Assembly (NCBI GenBank): GCA_025766275.1
Contig: JAFKAC010000017.1
Coordinates: forward strand, 682,001-746,000
Length of the DNA: 64,000 bases
Reading direction: 5' to 3'
Origin: Lactarius indigo
Lineage: Eukaryota > Basidiomycota > Agaricomycetes > Russulales > Russulaceae
Of the stretch, positions 25,774-37,895 are shown piece after piece. The notes beneath the pieces are model-generated. The model was given only the letters and a program-made list of their open reading frames with translations. It searched no databases and was not told the DNA's origin. Position numbers and translations under genes: made by a program. Position 1 is the stretch's first letter. The number at the start of each line of letters is the position of its first letter.

Positions 25774-26948
25774 ATGCGGCCGACAACGGCAAGACTTCTG
25801 AACATCCTTGTCCCGGTCAAGAGGTGAGACGCGACCAAGCGGAGGTTGTGTGGCACAACTAACACGGTTGAATGACTGCAGGTGTGTCGACTATGCGGTC
25901 AAGATCCGCGTGAACCCACAACAAACTGGAATTGATGCCAATGTTAAACATTCCATGGTACGCCTTCCGTCCTGGCGACAAAGCACGCATATTTCTCATG
26001 TTGGATGTTTCGTTCCCATCATCACCATCATGCATCACAATAGAACCCTTTTGATGAGATTGGTGCGTCCGCCCACTGCCTCCTCTATCACCCTTCCCCC
26101 TAACAATAATAACCATTTTCCAAAGCCGTCGAAGAAGCCGTGCGCCTCCGCGAGCGCCTGAAAGAAAAGGTCAAGTCTATCACCGTCGTGACGATCGGGC
26201 CCGCCAAAGCCGCCGAGACGCTGCGCACGGCGCTGGCGATGGGCGCAGACAACGGGATCCACATCGAGGTTCCCGAGTCCGCGCCCGCACCGGAGCCCTT
26301 GGGGGTCGCGCGTGCCCTGCGCGCGGTGGTCGAGCGGCGTCGAGCGGCGGCGGCGGAGACGGACTTGGTCATCATGGGGAAGCAGGCGATCGACGACGAC
26401 CTTGGACAGACGGGCCAGATGCTTGCGGCGCTGCTGGGTGCGGCGCAGGCGACGTGTGCGAGCGCGCTTGAGGTGGACGTGGAGAAGCGCGTTGCGCGCG
26501 TGCGCACGGAGATTGACGGCGGGGCGCAGGAGCTGCTGTGCACGCTGCCCGCGGTCGTAACTACGGATCTTCGGTGCGTTTCTTCACTCACGTCATTTTT
26601 AGTTTTTTTTTTCACTGACTGGATCGTTCTAGTCTCAATGGTAATGTGCATGCTCTTTTATGAAAAGACTAGTCTAAAAAACAATCTTTTTAAAGAGCCA
26701 CGGTATGCGTCGTTGCCTAATATCATGAAGGCGAAGAAGAAGCCAATTGAAAAGCTGACGCCTGCCGATCTTGGGGTTGATCTCACACCCTTGTTGGAGA
26801 CAATCAAGGTGACTGAGCCCCCGAAGCGTGTTGGAGGCGGCAAGGTAGGAATTTATTTTTCATGTTGTCACAAAATATTTAACGGCGCACGCAGGTGGAG
26901 AGCGTGGATGAGCTAGTAGGGAGGCTTCGAGAGGCAGGGTTCACGTAG
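25774..26948 (+). CDS. ETFB: Electron transfer flavoprotein, beta subunit
   Basis: ETF-beta binds AMP and with ETF-alpha carries electrons from mitochondrial acyl-CoA and other dehydrogenases to ETF-ubiquinone oxidoreductase. Seven exons give 267 aa: 25774-25823, 25882-25957, 26044-26062, 26126-26573, 26633-26640, 26696-26844 and 26895-26948. The protein opens with ILVPVKRCVDYAVKIRVN. It contains NPFDEIAVEEAVRLRE, the MGKQAIDDDLGQTGQMLA signature and [22 protein letters not shown]. Two exons are tiny: 19 nt (NPFDEI) and 8 nt (26633-26640). The 8-nt exon is needed to join LR to EPRYAS in frame. The final codons VDELVGRLREAGFT match the conserved family C terminus. Confidence 0.93.
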
Positions 26949-27231
26949 TAGGATTAGAGTCAATAATTAGAAAGTGAATGTTGAGTACATAAGGCGGTCC
27001 CCCCTCGGCACCGCAACGCCCGAGCAAGCCTCTGTCGTCTTGTCTCGACTCGTCTCTTCGTCCAATACCACCACCACCACTCCCTCCCACATACCCGTCA
27101 GCTCCACGACCGACCCGTTTTCAACCTTTCTACGCCACCTGAATAATATTATTAATCGGTCGCTCTCCACCGAGTCACAGGCGCAGTGCGCAACTTGTTC
27201 TTTCACTGCCAATCCTCCATTCCCTCGCACC

Positions 27232-30200
27232 ATGGGCCAAACAGCCTCTCGTCATCGTCCTCTCTCACACAATCCTACTGTTTCTACCACAAACTCTTCC
27301 TCGTCTTCGACCCGCGTCGCAGACCAGTCCTCCTCTCATTCATCCCATCACAACTCCGATCTCTCAAATCAGGCTTCTCTCCCGTCCAAGCGCACTAACC
27401 GCAGGTCTTTCCTCGGTACCCTGCGTTCCCCGCTCCGCCATTCCTCAAATCATCAACGCACATCCACCCCTCAGGGTGACGCCCCCCGTCCTAACGCCCA
27501 CAAACGGTGGACCCTGTACGGGCGCAGAAAGCCAAGCGAGCCGGCTAGGGCTCCACCCGACCAGCTGCCGGGGTACGACGAGGCACAACAACTAGGCGAG
27601 TCTTCACGGGTACGTATCGTGCCCCCGTCCTCACCGCCCCCATCCAATCCAGCAACCGCAACTACGACGACGACAACAGCCGACCCAAAAGGAAAGGCAA
27701 AAGAGGACAATTCCGCCGCGAGCGCATCCGAACTCGTCGGTGCCACCATGCCCGGTCCTTCGTCGTCCGGCTCTTCCGCAGTGGACGCATCCCAGCCCAA
27801 TTCTATGCCCTTCTTGGGCACCGCCACCGACGTATCGTCTTCATCCACCTCTTCTCCCCCCACCTCACGTGATCCTGTTGCTGCCCTCAACCACGACCCA
27901 CGTCCTCTTCCAACCATTTCCATTGAACCCGATAGCACTCCCAACTGGGCACGCGACAACCCAGAACCTTTTGACGTTATGGAACGCCCAGCAACTCCAC
28001 CCGATCCTGCCCAAGCACCTCCCCCGGAGACTAGGCGGAATTTCCCGGCTGCGGGCACACTCGTCGTTGTGCAGGGTGTCGTGCACACTTCTGACGTTTC
28101 CCAATCCAACAGCGCAGAGCCCAGCGATGCGGCATTGCACCCTACTTCGTCAGCGCCTCCTTCAGGAGAGCGATCGTCCCGGCGGAGATTTTCGGATTTA
28201 CTGTCCCGGCCCATCCGCTCCCGTCGCTCTTCATACGCTGCGCCTGAATCGCAATCCTCTGAAACGACCGCGAGCACAGACAGCGAAAACCAAGAAGAGT
28301 CGAGTGCTACTAGCGAAACCTCGCAGGAGCAACCTGTGCAGGAAGATCCGCCCGTCCCCGCATCACGTCCGCTATCTCTCTCCCCTACGAGTATTGATGT
28401 CCTCGGTACACTGCTTAGGTATATCCTTCTATCTTTTTCGTGACGGATTGACGCTAACATTCTGATCACTTAGCGTTGCTACCGCCGCCACCGCCGCTTC
28501 ACTCGTTTCGGGTTCCTCCGACCCACTCTTGACCTCTGGTCTTGCCCTACCTGGCATGCAGGGAATGCAACCCGCGCCATCACCCGTGTCTGAACAAGGC
28601 CTCGGGCATGGTCACAGTCACAGCCTAAGCCAGAGTTCGGGCCAGAGCCAGAGTCGTCCGCTTAGCCCTACACCCACAGCCGGACTTGCTTCTCGCGATC
28701 GCGTGCGCAACGCGTGGGCAGGCCTGCGTGATCGCCTCGGCTTGCGCCCATCATCTCCTACCTCCACACCTGTTCCGCCACCAGCCATGTCTCCGTCACC
28801 AGAGCCCGAGCCGCCTCTCAGCCCAGGCAGCCCAACGACCCCGGTCGATCCACGCACGCAGCTTCTCGCAGATATGGCGCGCGCATTCCAGATGGGCATG
28901 GGGCTCGACGATACTCCCGGATCTGGACTAAGATCTGGTGGTGCGGCTCCGGCATCTCCGGCAATAGAGGTTAGTCTTGGTGATGGACAGCAGCGCCAAC
29001 AGCAGGCCCAGCAACAGGAACGACCCCCGCCGCCTGAAGACAGCTTTGAGCGGTTCTTGATGGACCTGCAGGTCGACTTGAGGCGAACTTTGGAAGACGG
29101 GCAGCCAGAGGCCGAACCGGAGGCCGAACGGGCACCGGATCGTGGACAGGACGTGGAGCCTACTATAGTGGATGCCCCGCCTCTGGTGTATCCTCAGGAA
29201 TCCCCCTTATCGGTGGCCGATCTTGGATCCGCGAGTGTTGACATTGAGGGGCTTCCGGCGCTCCCATCGGACAATGACGACCTTCTCTCTGACGAGGATG
29301 CTGATGGCAACGAAACTCCCGACGAGGATGACCGCGAACCTGAAGAGGGAACCGCTACACCCTCACAACCATCTTCATCACAGCCCGAGTCACGACCCGC
29401 ACCACAGGGTTCACAGGCTCCACGGCGCACCGTCGCAGGCTCGGAGCGCCGGCCGGGTGGTGGCATCAACTGGTGGCGAATGTACCGCTTCCCACCGATG
29501 GTTGTCCCTCACGGGTCCGGTGCGCCGGGTTCCGCATCTTCGCCGATTTCTCCTTCATCATCCCCACCTCCCACATCTCCATCTACCGAAACCACGGCGA
29601 CGGCAACCGGCGACATTTCGTCCGCCGATGACCAACGCAACGAGGCAGCGCCCACCTCACCGGATTTGCAGGGCGCGCAGACGCAGGATGGGAACACGGT
29701 GGTGCCCGTCATCGTCGTGGGCTTGCAGTCTGTGCATGGCCACGGACACGGACCCACGCAAGGACATCGACATGCGGAGGGACGCGACGAGCACCCACCA
29801 TTACCCCCGCCGCTACTCCCACAAGACCAAACACACGATAATGAGCATGCGCTTCAGGACGAACTCGCCGGTGAGGTAGCCGCAGAGTCTCCGCGGGATC
29901 GCGAGCGCGAGCGCCGATGGTCGACGCGTGCGGCGGACGCTTTGCGTGGGTTCAGGCCTGCGCCCGGCGCTGGTACCGCGCGGCATGAGAGTTCTGCACC
30001 GGGATCGGGTGCTGGTGAGAGTGGCGCACGTGCAGGCGACGATGGGCACGGGTCGACGACGTTCTTCATCTACGTCATTGGCGGTACGTCTCTTGACTCC
30101 CTTCTTCATACTAATTGATTTATGTGTGCGTTATAGGGTATTACCCACCAAATCACCAGCTCGTGGTCGGCACGGACCCGCTTGACTCGTTCGAGGAACT

Positions 30201-30635
30201 TGCGGAGTTGCTAGGGCAGGTCAAGCCGCCCACTGCGACGAAGGAGGATATTGACAATTCGGGGCTTGAGGTGATACGCTCGAGCGTGCTCGCGGAGTAT
30301 GAGAAAGTCGGGCGGATCGCGCCGATGTGCGTCGACAGGGTACGCTTTGCATTCATTTTTTTCCCTTCTTTCTGTCGACAATGCTGACGAGTTTGAAAGT
30401 GCCTGATTTGTCTGGAAGATTATGACCCCGAGGAAGACCTTAGGTTGTTGTCGTGTCGGCATGTGTTCCATAGAGATTGTGTGGATCGATGGTTGGAAAC
30501 GGGCCGCAATAATTGCCCCGCATGTCGCTCGCAGGTACGAAAAGCCATCGGTGTCATCTACTGGCTTGCTAAGACATCTCTTTTCAGGGCGTGACTACTA
30601 ACCCTGGGTCGATCCCCATTCCTTCTTCGGCTTGA
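27232..30635 (+). CDS. Large RING-H2 protein, probable E3 ubiquitin ligase
   Basis: Five exons (27232-28418, 28474-30083, 30137-30339, 30400-30534, 30588-30635) encode 1060 aa. Most of the protein is disordered: Ser/Thr/Pro-rich N-terminal 400 residues, then acidic and Gln/Pro stretches. The ordered part is C-terminal. It begins with FFIYVIGGYYPPNHQLVVG and continues through DSFEELAELLGQV to a RING-H2 finger with eight ligands in C3H2C3 order (CLICLEDYDPEEDLRLLSC, then RHVFHRDCVDRW, then NCPACRSQ). The finger is in one 135-nt exon. The protein starts MGQTASR, a fit to the N-myristoylation consensus (Gly2, Ser6), suggesting membrane attachment. RING-H2 proteins recruit E2 enzymes; substrates are unknown. 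Its last 0.9 kb is copied twice downstream as pseudogenes. Confidence 0.88.
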
Positions 30636-31298
30636 ATCTGTGGGTGACGATGACAGATAGAGACGCGGACGGACAAAAAAAAACTTGTTCTTTCCCGGAG
30701 TTCATCGATCGTTCTCTACGTTTTTTTTTCTTGTCGTTTTCGTGCCTGTTGAGAAATTCGGTTTTTTCTTTCTTGGACTCGGAAAGTCCAAAAGTGGTGC
30801 ACGCTTTTGTTTTTTGCTCTTTTGCCGCTCGCCCGCTCCGCTCTCTGCTCATTTCTTTCTCTCTTTTCTTTTTGGTGCATCCTCCCCCCCCAACTAGTTT
30901 GTCTTTGTTTGTTTGTCCCAGTCCAAGTTGTTAATCGCCGTCTTGCTCACCTTTTTTCTGATGTTTTTTCTCGACCCAACTACTTCTCTCATTCCCATGG
31001 AAATTAGCTTGCATCCCCAATACGTACGTCAGCGTCCCGAAATCCCACTCTCCCTGTTTTCTTTTCTCCTCCCCAATTGTTGTTTTATCTCGCGCAAACC
31101 AAAAAAAAAAAGACTTGTGTTCCAGTTGTCGTGTAACAAAAATGAAGAAGAGATAATTGCGAAAAAAAAAAAAAAGAAACTAATGAGTGTGGCACACTTT
31201 TCTGGGTATGAGGTTTGTTTCTTGTTATGTTTTTTTTTTACATACGCACGCAGTACACTTGTATCACGATACAGTATACGCGGACTTTTTTCAATATA
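30636..31298. other. RING gene 3' flank, copied downstream
   Basis: A T-rich 3' region with no gene. It is recognisable again after the RING fragments in unit 2 (about 38700-39330) and unit 3 (about 46000-46440). Shared landmarks include the T-run and the motif GGAAATTAGCTTGC (at 31000-31013 and about 39048-39061). Confidence 0.6.
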
Positions 31299-32011
31299 CT
31301 ATCCCCTCACCTAACCTCGGCGGGGCGCTAATTTGGCTGACCAATGCACCTCAACTTCGGCAGATGTTTCTGTAGCCTGAGTTTTCACATGTATTGTCAA
31401 ATAAAAGAGGATCTCTACTCTGTGAAGACATATAATGGACGATCTGATAAAAAAAAATAGCAGAAACACTTGGGATGCTGGATATCGACTGTTATCAGTG
31501 TTCGACTACCAAATTTGGTATTGTCACCCTATCTGTCACCTGCCGGGGGGATGCCAAGTCGGAGTTCCAACAGGCATTCAGGTGGCATTGACACGCCGAA
31601 GCTCGGCAGAGTCCTGGATGGCAAGTCCTTGGGCAAGTCATTGCCTCCACAGACTGTGATTTCGAGTGAGGCACATGGGCAGCAGTCAAGGATATTGCAG
31701 ATGGTATATACAAGTCTATTGGGGTAGCAACAAGGGCAAAAGAGAGGACCAAGGAGAGGACGATAACCATATTACTATCTATAACAGTTTCCCAGTTCCA
31801 AAAAAACTCTGGAGCTGTCATTATAATGCAAATGGTTTCACTTCAAGGTAGATACTCATCCATTGGTGTCAACACATCGACGACTTGGGATGACGACCAA
31901 GGTGACGACTTTGGGACACCAGAGCGGTGTTTGAACGTCACATGTGACCTAATGTGACCGCCGACCTTGGGAACCCAATTAGCGCCCCGCCGAGGTTAGG
32001 TGAGGGGATAG
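31299..32011. mobile_element. 713-bp non-autonomous TIR element (MITE-like)
   Basis: The ends are near-perfect inverted repeats of about 37 bp (31299-31336 and 31975-32011), beginning CTATCCCCTCACCTAACC on each strand and differing by one T in the left arm. Flanking TA at 31297-31298 and 32012-32013 fits a TA target-site duplication. The matching position in unit 2 (about 39330) lacks the element, so it is a genuine insertion. It has no transposase frame and would depend on an enzyme in trans. Confidence 0.8.
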
Positions 32012-34000
32012 TATGACTCGATGGACTCTAAGTCACCTGCGGTCTTGCTTATATCAGCAGCCTTCGCTAGCTGGCGCTCCGCGAGGCTCGAGCCAACTTA
32101 ACGCGCGGCGATAGCGTCTTCGCGCCCTCCTGCTGGTCCCAGCAGCCATCTCCTCGCTCCTGGCCGTGCCAGCAACACTCTCGCTCGCTTCTATTCTTCG
32201 ATGAGGACAATGGACATCGTGCCTCGCTGTATTTATAATCGACCTTTTTACTCCCCCTGAATTCTCAGGCTACAGTAGTTCCCGTTGGTGGGTGAACTTT
32301 TACATCGGCTCGAGTTTCTGGGTAAGTATATATATATATATATATATATTGGAATGGACATTCGATGGCACGCGCGACTGCCAGGCTATTTTTTGTACCA
32401 CTGCTCGCGTCTGTGCTTCTGGCGTCCTACCGCGTCCATCGTCGCATGACACTCGGAACACGGCATTTTGGAATTCAAAAGGACGGCTCATAGGAACCAG
32501 CAGTGGCACCTTGTACCAGTGACTGGCGCCCCCCCGCGTTCGGTCTTCGTATACAATCCTAGATGCTATTTTTCTCCACGCTCAAAAACGGGAGAAGCTT
32601 GCTCACCATGTAATTCGGTTTTTCATTTCCCGTCAGCACGGTTCGCGCCGTGGACAGCAAAACGTCACCGTAGTATTCTAAGCCAGATCGACGCGATTTC
32701 CATCGGAGATCTGTAAGCTCGTCCATCCGCACCGCATCATTCACCCCTGAGACACTGAAGCCATCAGACGCCGAATCTTACATCCTCAGATGGCAATAAT
32801 ATCCCATCCTCGACAACTCTCTATAATGATCGAGAGCAAGCTCATATATTCTACACTTTGGACTCGGAGGTGCCCCTGCATTGGTAGTTCAACGGGAGCG
32901 GAGAAGTCCAAGGTTTCAAGCGCAGAGATTCAAAAAAAAAAAGGTCTTGAGCGCACAAGGCCCTACTTCAACCCACTGTGAGAGTACTTGGTGAGCCCAG
33001 CCACCTTTTCATCAGGGCCTTCTGACCTCTCTTCCTGAGCAGGTTGAACGTCGATGACAGTGGCTCTGGCAGTCATAAATAATGCGGACCACATGTAGCC
33101 CTTCTATCTCCTCGTTGAAACCGTCCACTACATCAAGCCTATAATATACGTTCCTTCAATAGCGCGGGTGAGATATCGCAGATATTCGCCGAAATGTGCT
33201 TCCGGCGCAGCGCAACGACGGGCCACCTCATAACATCAGTACAGGACGGCGCTTGTGCACTGCGGTTCTTGGTAACTCTGCGGCAAGTTTTCACCACTCT
33301 TTCAGCTGTCCTGCGACCCGGCGTGTCGTTTGCTGTCAGGAACGTCGTCGTATGGAACTTCCTCAATCGCCTGGAAAAACGGAAACATGATGTACATCCG
33401 AAGTGCGGGATCTAGGAAAACGGAAGGGAAGGAAGTCCACGAGGCGTTTACGCGGAAGGTATAATATTTCATAGCCCGCTCTTGGTGAGTTGCGCTTCAG
33501 CATCGACGTCAACCGAGGTGTGCACTTTTATGCTTCACCGTACCGACATAATTGAGGCCTCAGGGCAGGAGCGAGGGATAAAGTGGTGCTAGATGAGCAG
33601 GCGAGCTCTGGGCAGATGGTTTTGTCCGATGGCGAAGACCAAGGTTTCATTGAAACCGGGTCGATTAAGGTCATGCTCTAGATGGCGCGCTCAATTTACG
33701 AAAAGGTCTTAGGTATTAAGTGGGGCTAGGAAAGCGACTTAGCAAGCTCCGCAGGTCCACTAGCTGTCGTGCTTCGGGATAGGTCAATGTACCACCAAAA
33801 ACTGACCGGAACGTCGAGAATATTTAAGCCACGCGTGGGATATTTATTGCGTATCATGTCGCAAGTTGACAATATCAAGCGGTTACAGCGAGTATATGTA
33901 ACAAGAATCGAACAAGAGGCAGGAGGGGGAAAAAAGAACGCGTATCGTATCGTACTTTCGTCCGGGTGTAATCAACATATGCAAAACACTACAATTGTAT
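32012..34000. other. Unit 1 spacer between RING flank and NLR2
   Basis: No gene seen. The spacer is alignable with those of unit 2 (39400-41480) and unit 3 (46970-47740), for example around the conserved ACTCGGAACAC word and the CCAGATCGACGCGA/ATTTCC block. A (TA)n tract lies at about 32327-32349. Confidence 0.55.
32327..32349. repeat. (TA)n microsatellite
   Basis: About eleven TA dinucleotides in a row, directly visible. Confidence 0.9.
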
Positions 34001-37000
34001 TCACTTGGAACAATAGTCCGATAACAACTGCACGATCTCGTCCTGTCCCTTCTCTAATGCGAATTGCAACGGGGTTCGTCCCCACTCATCCTCAGCATTT
34101 ACGTCCGAGCCATGCGCTAACAGGATGCGTGCGATCTCGAGCCGAAATGACAACACCAGTTCCGATGACGATGACGACACTAGATGCAATGGGGTTCGGC
34201 ACTCGTTATCCTGAATGTTCGGATCCGCGCCATGCTCTAGTAATAATCGGACGATCTGGGGATAATTGCTTCGGGAGTCACAAATCCCCCAAAAAAGTAA
34301 CCTGTGGATCGCGGTTAGGCCCTCTTCGTCCTGAGAATTAACATCCACATTGTGCTCAAGCAGTACCCGAACAATTTCGAGGGTGCCCCAAGTCGCTGCA
34401 TAAATTAGTGGAGTCCAGAAGGCATCACTTCGAAAATTCGCATCTGCGCCATGGTCGAGTAAGCACTGTACAACATTGAGGTGTCCCTCGCGCGACGCAA
34501 GTTGCAGCGGTGACTGGCCCACGATACCCCGAACATCTACATCCACGCCGCGCTTGAGCAGTGAACGTACAACTGCAACGTGACCCTCGACCGATGCAGA
34601 GTGTAATGCGGTTCCCGTCCTACCGCATATAACATTTGTATACTGGGGATATTTGAGAGCAAGGCGTTCAACAATCTCGTGAAATCCACAGAGCGCAGCG
34701 TAGTATAATGGTGCCGCTCTTGATAGCATTTGGCTTTCCAAGTCATCTACCCAGTCGCTGTGGGCGATGCCGTACAACTTGACCCACGCCGAAAAGTAAG
34801 GCTTGTCCGAGTCAAAGAGGGATTCCATCCCATCACGGATGCGCGACGCGACATTCTCGACCTGTGCGTGAGTCACCCAGTGCTGGGCGGCATATCGAGC
34901 TAGAGGAGCAGTTGTCGTGCCATCTTCGTCAACAGGATTCCGCAGTAGGACGCTGAGACAAGCCCTGGCGATGAGCGTGTTGGCATCTTCGGCGACAATA
35001 TGGTACCGGTAGAGGTCTTTCGTGGGCGTGGCGAGGCGGTCCGACATCAAGAACTCCTTCACCGAAAAGTGCGAAAACTGAACAACTTGGGAATCGCCGC
35101 TACTGACGATGGTGATTAAACTTGAGCATGTCGAAAGTACGGCTTGTTCATGATCTTCCCACCGCCAGTTAGGGTTCAATTCTGGGATCCCTCCCTTCGT
35201 CGCATTAAAGTCAAAAGCAAGTAGTTCCGCAAGCTCGGCAACAGAAAGCGGTCGAATCGCCACGGCCAGACACTGCAGCATACGATATGTGTGTGCACTG
35301 TTTGTCTTCTTGATATCCATCAGGATCCGCTCATATGTCTCGTCTAGTGATTCCGGAAGTTCCTCTAGCGTTTGTCGCACACTCGACGGAAGGCATTGTC
35401 GCAGCGTGTCTAGTTGACAGAACGCCCATCGAAACCTAATTCTTGACATGAGTAAACAGCACTAGATTAGCGCAGGCACTTACATTCCGTCGGCCTTCTC
35501 GGAAAGCGCTTCGACAACCATTTTCTTCTCGTCCTCTCGCCACTTTTTCATCATCGTCTCTGAGTCTGAGTACACCACAGAATTGACGTAATTGATGATA
35601 TCATTCTTTTGTCCGCTTTCATCGTGCAAGGACACGCGGTAATGTGCCGAAGGTGTAAGAGTAGCCCAAATATCGAACTCCGGTCGGCTGGTGACGCATG
35701 TATGAAGATGCGGAAGATGAAGGTCAACGAGCTCCTTGACAAGCGCAAGGACTTGTTCACGAGGCGACGGGATTCCAGGCCAGTTTGGACACTCGTCGAG
35801 CGCGTCCAGGATAATGTAAACGGGTTGTGGACGGAGAGTCGCAAGCATATCCTTGAGACAACGAATCATTACGCTATCGCTGGGCTTTTTTTCGCCATTG
35901 TCATGCTCAGAATAAAGGAGTGAGAGAATATCGCAACAAGGACGGGACTGAGCAGAAAGTTGGATGAGGAGAGAGGGGAGGAGGTTGCGACGATGTTGCT
36001 TATGAAGGTCCCCGAAGTCGAAATAAAAGTAGGCCATCAAAGTCGATCCTGCCTCATGTAGGCTTGCGATGTCCTGGATGATCGTAGAACTAGAGGGTAA
36101 AGTAAGTTCTTTGACGCGTGTTTAGATTCCGGGCCGGACAACGACTCACCACAGGACGCTCTTGCCTGAGCCGGCTATGGACGCAGATGGTGATCAGGGC
36201 ATGATCTGGGAAGAGTATGAAGAGCATACGTTTGCCATATATCCATAAGAGAGAGCCAGTGGACTTCCATTCGGCAAAGATACTGCCTTGATAAAACCAC
36301 TCTGCTGTTCCTCCGTGGTGAATGTCGCACGCGATGTTGTGATTCGTTGATGGATCTGGTGGATTAACCCATCTTCTAAGGCTATCTCTCAGTTGGTTCC
36401 CTATGAGCAGGTTAGAGACGCCTGACCCGGTAGCGAAAGGTTAGATTACCCACATTTTACATCACCTACGCTCTTTGACGTTTGCCGAAGGACTGCTTTC
36501 GCATCCACACCATCTACCAATGTTTTTTGAATCAGTATGGGGTCTTGGGGTCACTGACACGTCGTACCATTCAACACAATATCCATTTTATTGTCCATAT
36601 TCTTCATTTTATCGTCCACACTCTTCATCTGATTTCCGACTCCAGTTACTTTGTCGTCCACGACCTTGACCTTGTCGTCGACACTGTGTGTCAGCCTCAG
36701 GATCTGTGCCGCCGCCATCCGGGCCTCCTCTTGCGTCAATTTGTCCAACCTCTTCAATGCGTCTTCCATGTCCTTCCTTCCCACAAGCTTCTTGAAAAAC
36801 TTTTCTAAACTCAGATTAGCTCGCATTCATGTATTTCTCGAGAGTAACATACTGGCTCGACCCTGCTTCATCTCCTTCGTCGCAATCGCGAAGACATTCA
36901 GAACTTCCACCATTATCTTTACGATCATGTCAGTCATCGCGGAGGTTGGTGGCACTTCCGTGTACGATTCAAGTCGTTTGAAGAAGTTCTCGATACACTC

Positions 37001-37497
37001 GAAGATATCCGCAAGGGCATCTTGACTCGCATCGACGTCCTTGGCAGCCTGACCGACACCGCGGTTAAGATCCTCCCATACAAGATGAGGGACGACGCTC
37101 ACCATGAGGAGGACCCCCACGCCGGCAGAGATTACTTTTGCGGGTGAGAATATCTGCGAAAACAATTAGCGATAGATGAAAGGCAAGTCAACGAGCTGAG
37201 ACTTGCTAGCCCAACACCTTCGCCCAGAGTCGCGGAGAATGCATACAGCACGTTGATAGTCGGGCCCAACCAACTCGATAGTCTCTCGTTGTGACTCCTA
37301 GACTGATCGAACTCTTTGACCTTGTCACGAAGCACGGCAAGAATATCGCTGGAAGACTGGCAGGATTGTAGCTGTGTTGCAAGGGGATGTGTGTGGAGGT
37401 CGGTCTTCGTCTTTTTCTCATACTCTCTGAGAGCAGAGACGAAGACGATGCGAAAATTGGAGGAAGATATAGACGTCGTATTGGGAGAGTGAGACAT
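34001..37497 (-). CDS. NLR2: Goodbye-NACHT-ankyrin STAND receptor, intact
   Basis: Fungal STAND proteins of this type are thought to act as intracellular immune or incompatibility receptors: a ligand opens the NTPase and the N-terminal domain signals. Nine exons on the minus strand: 37497-37207, 37153-37103, 37048-36853, 36804-36568, 36495-36454, 36400-36230, 36174-36150, 36089-35484 and 35435-34001. They give 1017 aa with all phases matching. Residues about 10-180 are a Goodbye domain (FSPAKVISAGVGVLL, ENFFKRLESYTEVPPTSAMT). Residues 180-270 are a DDKV-rich predicted coiled coil. PPDPSTNHNIACDIHHGG leads to the P-loop GSGKS near 331-336, Walker B ILDALDECPN near 432-441 and TSRPEFD. The ankyrin repeats span about 780-1010. 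The first intron uses a GC donor and the P-loop sits on a 25-nt exon. Confidence 0.88.
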
Positions 37498-37895
37498 AGT
37501 AATTGGAATTCAGCTGAGCTGGTGAGTGATGGGACAAGTCGAGAAATCTTGCGAGGAAGAGACAGGGCCCGAGACTGAGAATCGCCACGGCGCTACCTGC
37601 CACAGCCTCTAATAAGGGCGATGGCACCGTTACGGTCTCATGTATTTCGTACAAACAGATGACCATTTGTAGATGATAGACGCCGAGAGATATTACAAGC
37701 AACGGTGAACTGCTGAACGGTACTGTATTCGGGATCGTTTTCAGTAAACAACTATCGTCGTTACCTCGGTGATACATTTGCCATCGACACTATTGGATCG
37801 CAGGATCAGATGGGCAACGGGCCCAAGGTGCGTCAGGTTCTACTTTATCATCGTTGCAAATGCTTTAGCTTTGGTTATAATTTAGATTTTGAGGT

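Larger units (their letters stand above)
29740..37895. repeat. Tandem array unit 1 (RING 3' end plus NLR2)
   Basis: First of three tandem units. It starts inside the second exon of the RING gene, where units 2 and 3 show a foreign junction, and runs through the RING 3' flank and NLR2 to the NLR2 upstream region. It is 8.16 kb, or about 7.44 kb without the 713-bp inserted element, matching unit 2 (about 7.56 kb). Confidence 0.75.

Noticed and set aside
27471..28469. A 332-codon frame antisense to the RING gene exon 1
   Set aside because: Low-complexity Ser/Gly-rich mirror of a Ser/Pro-rich coding exon with no own signals.
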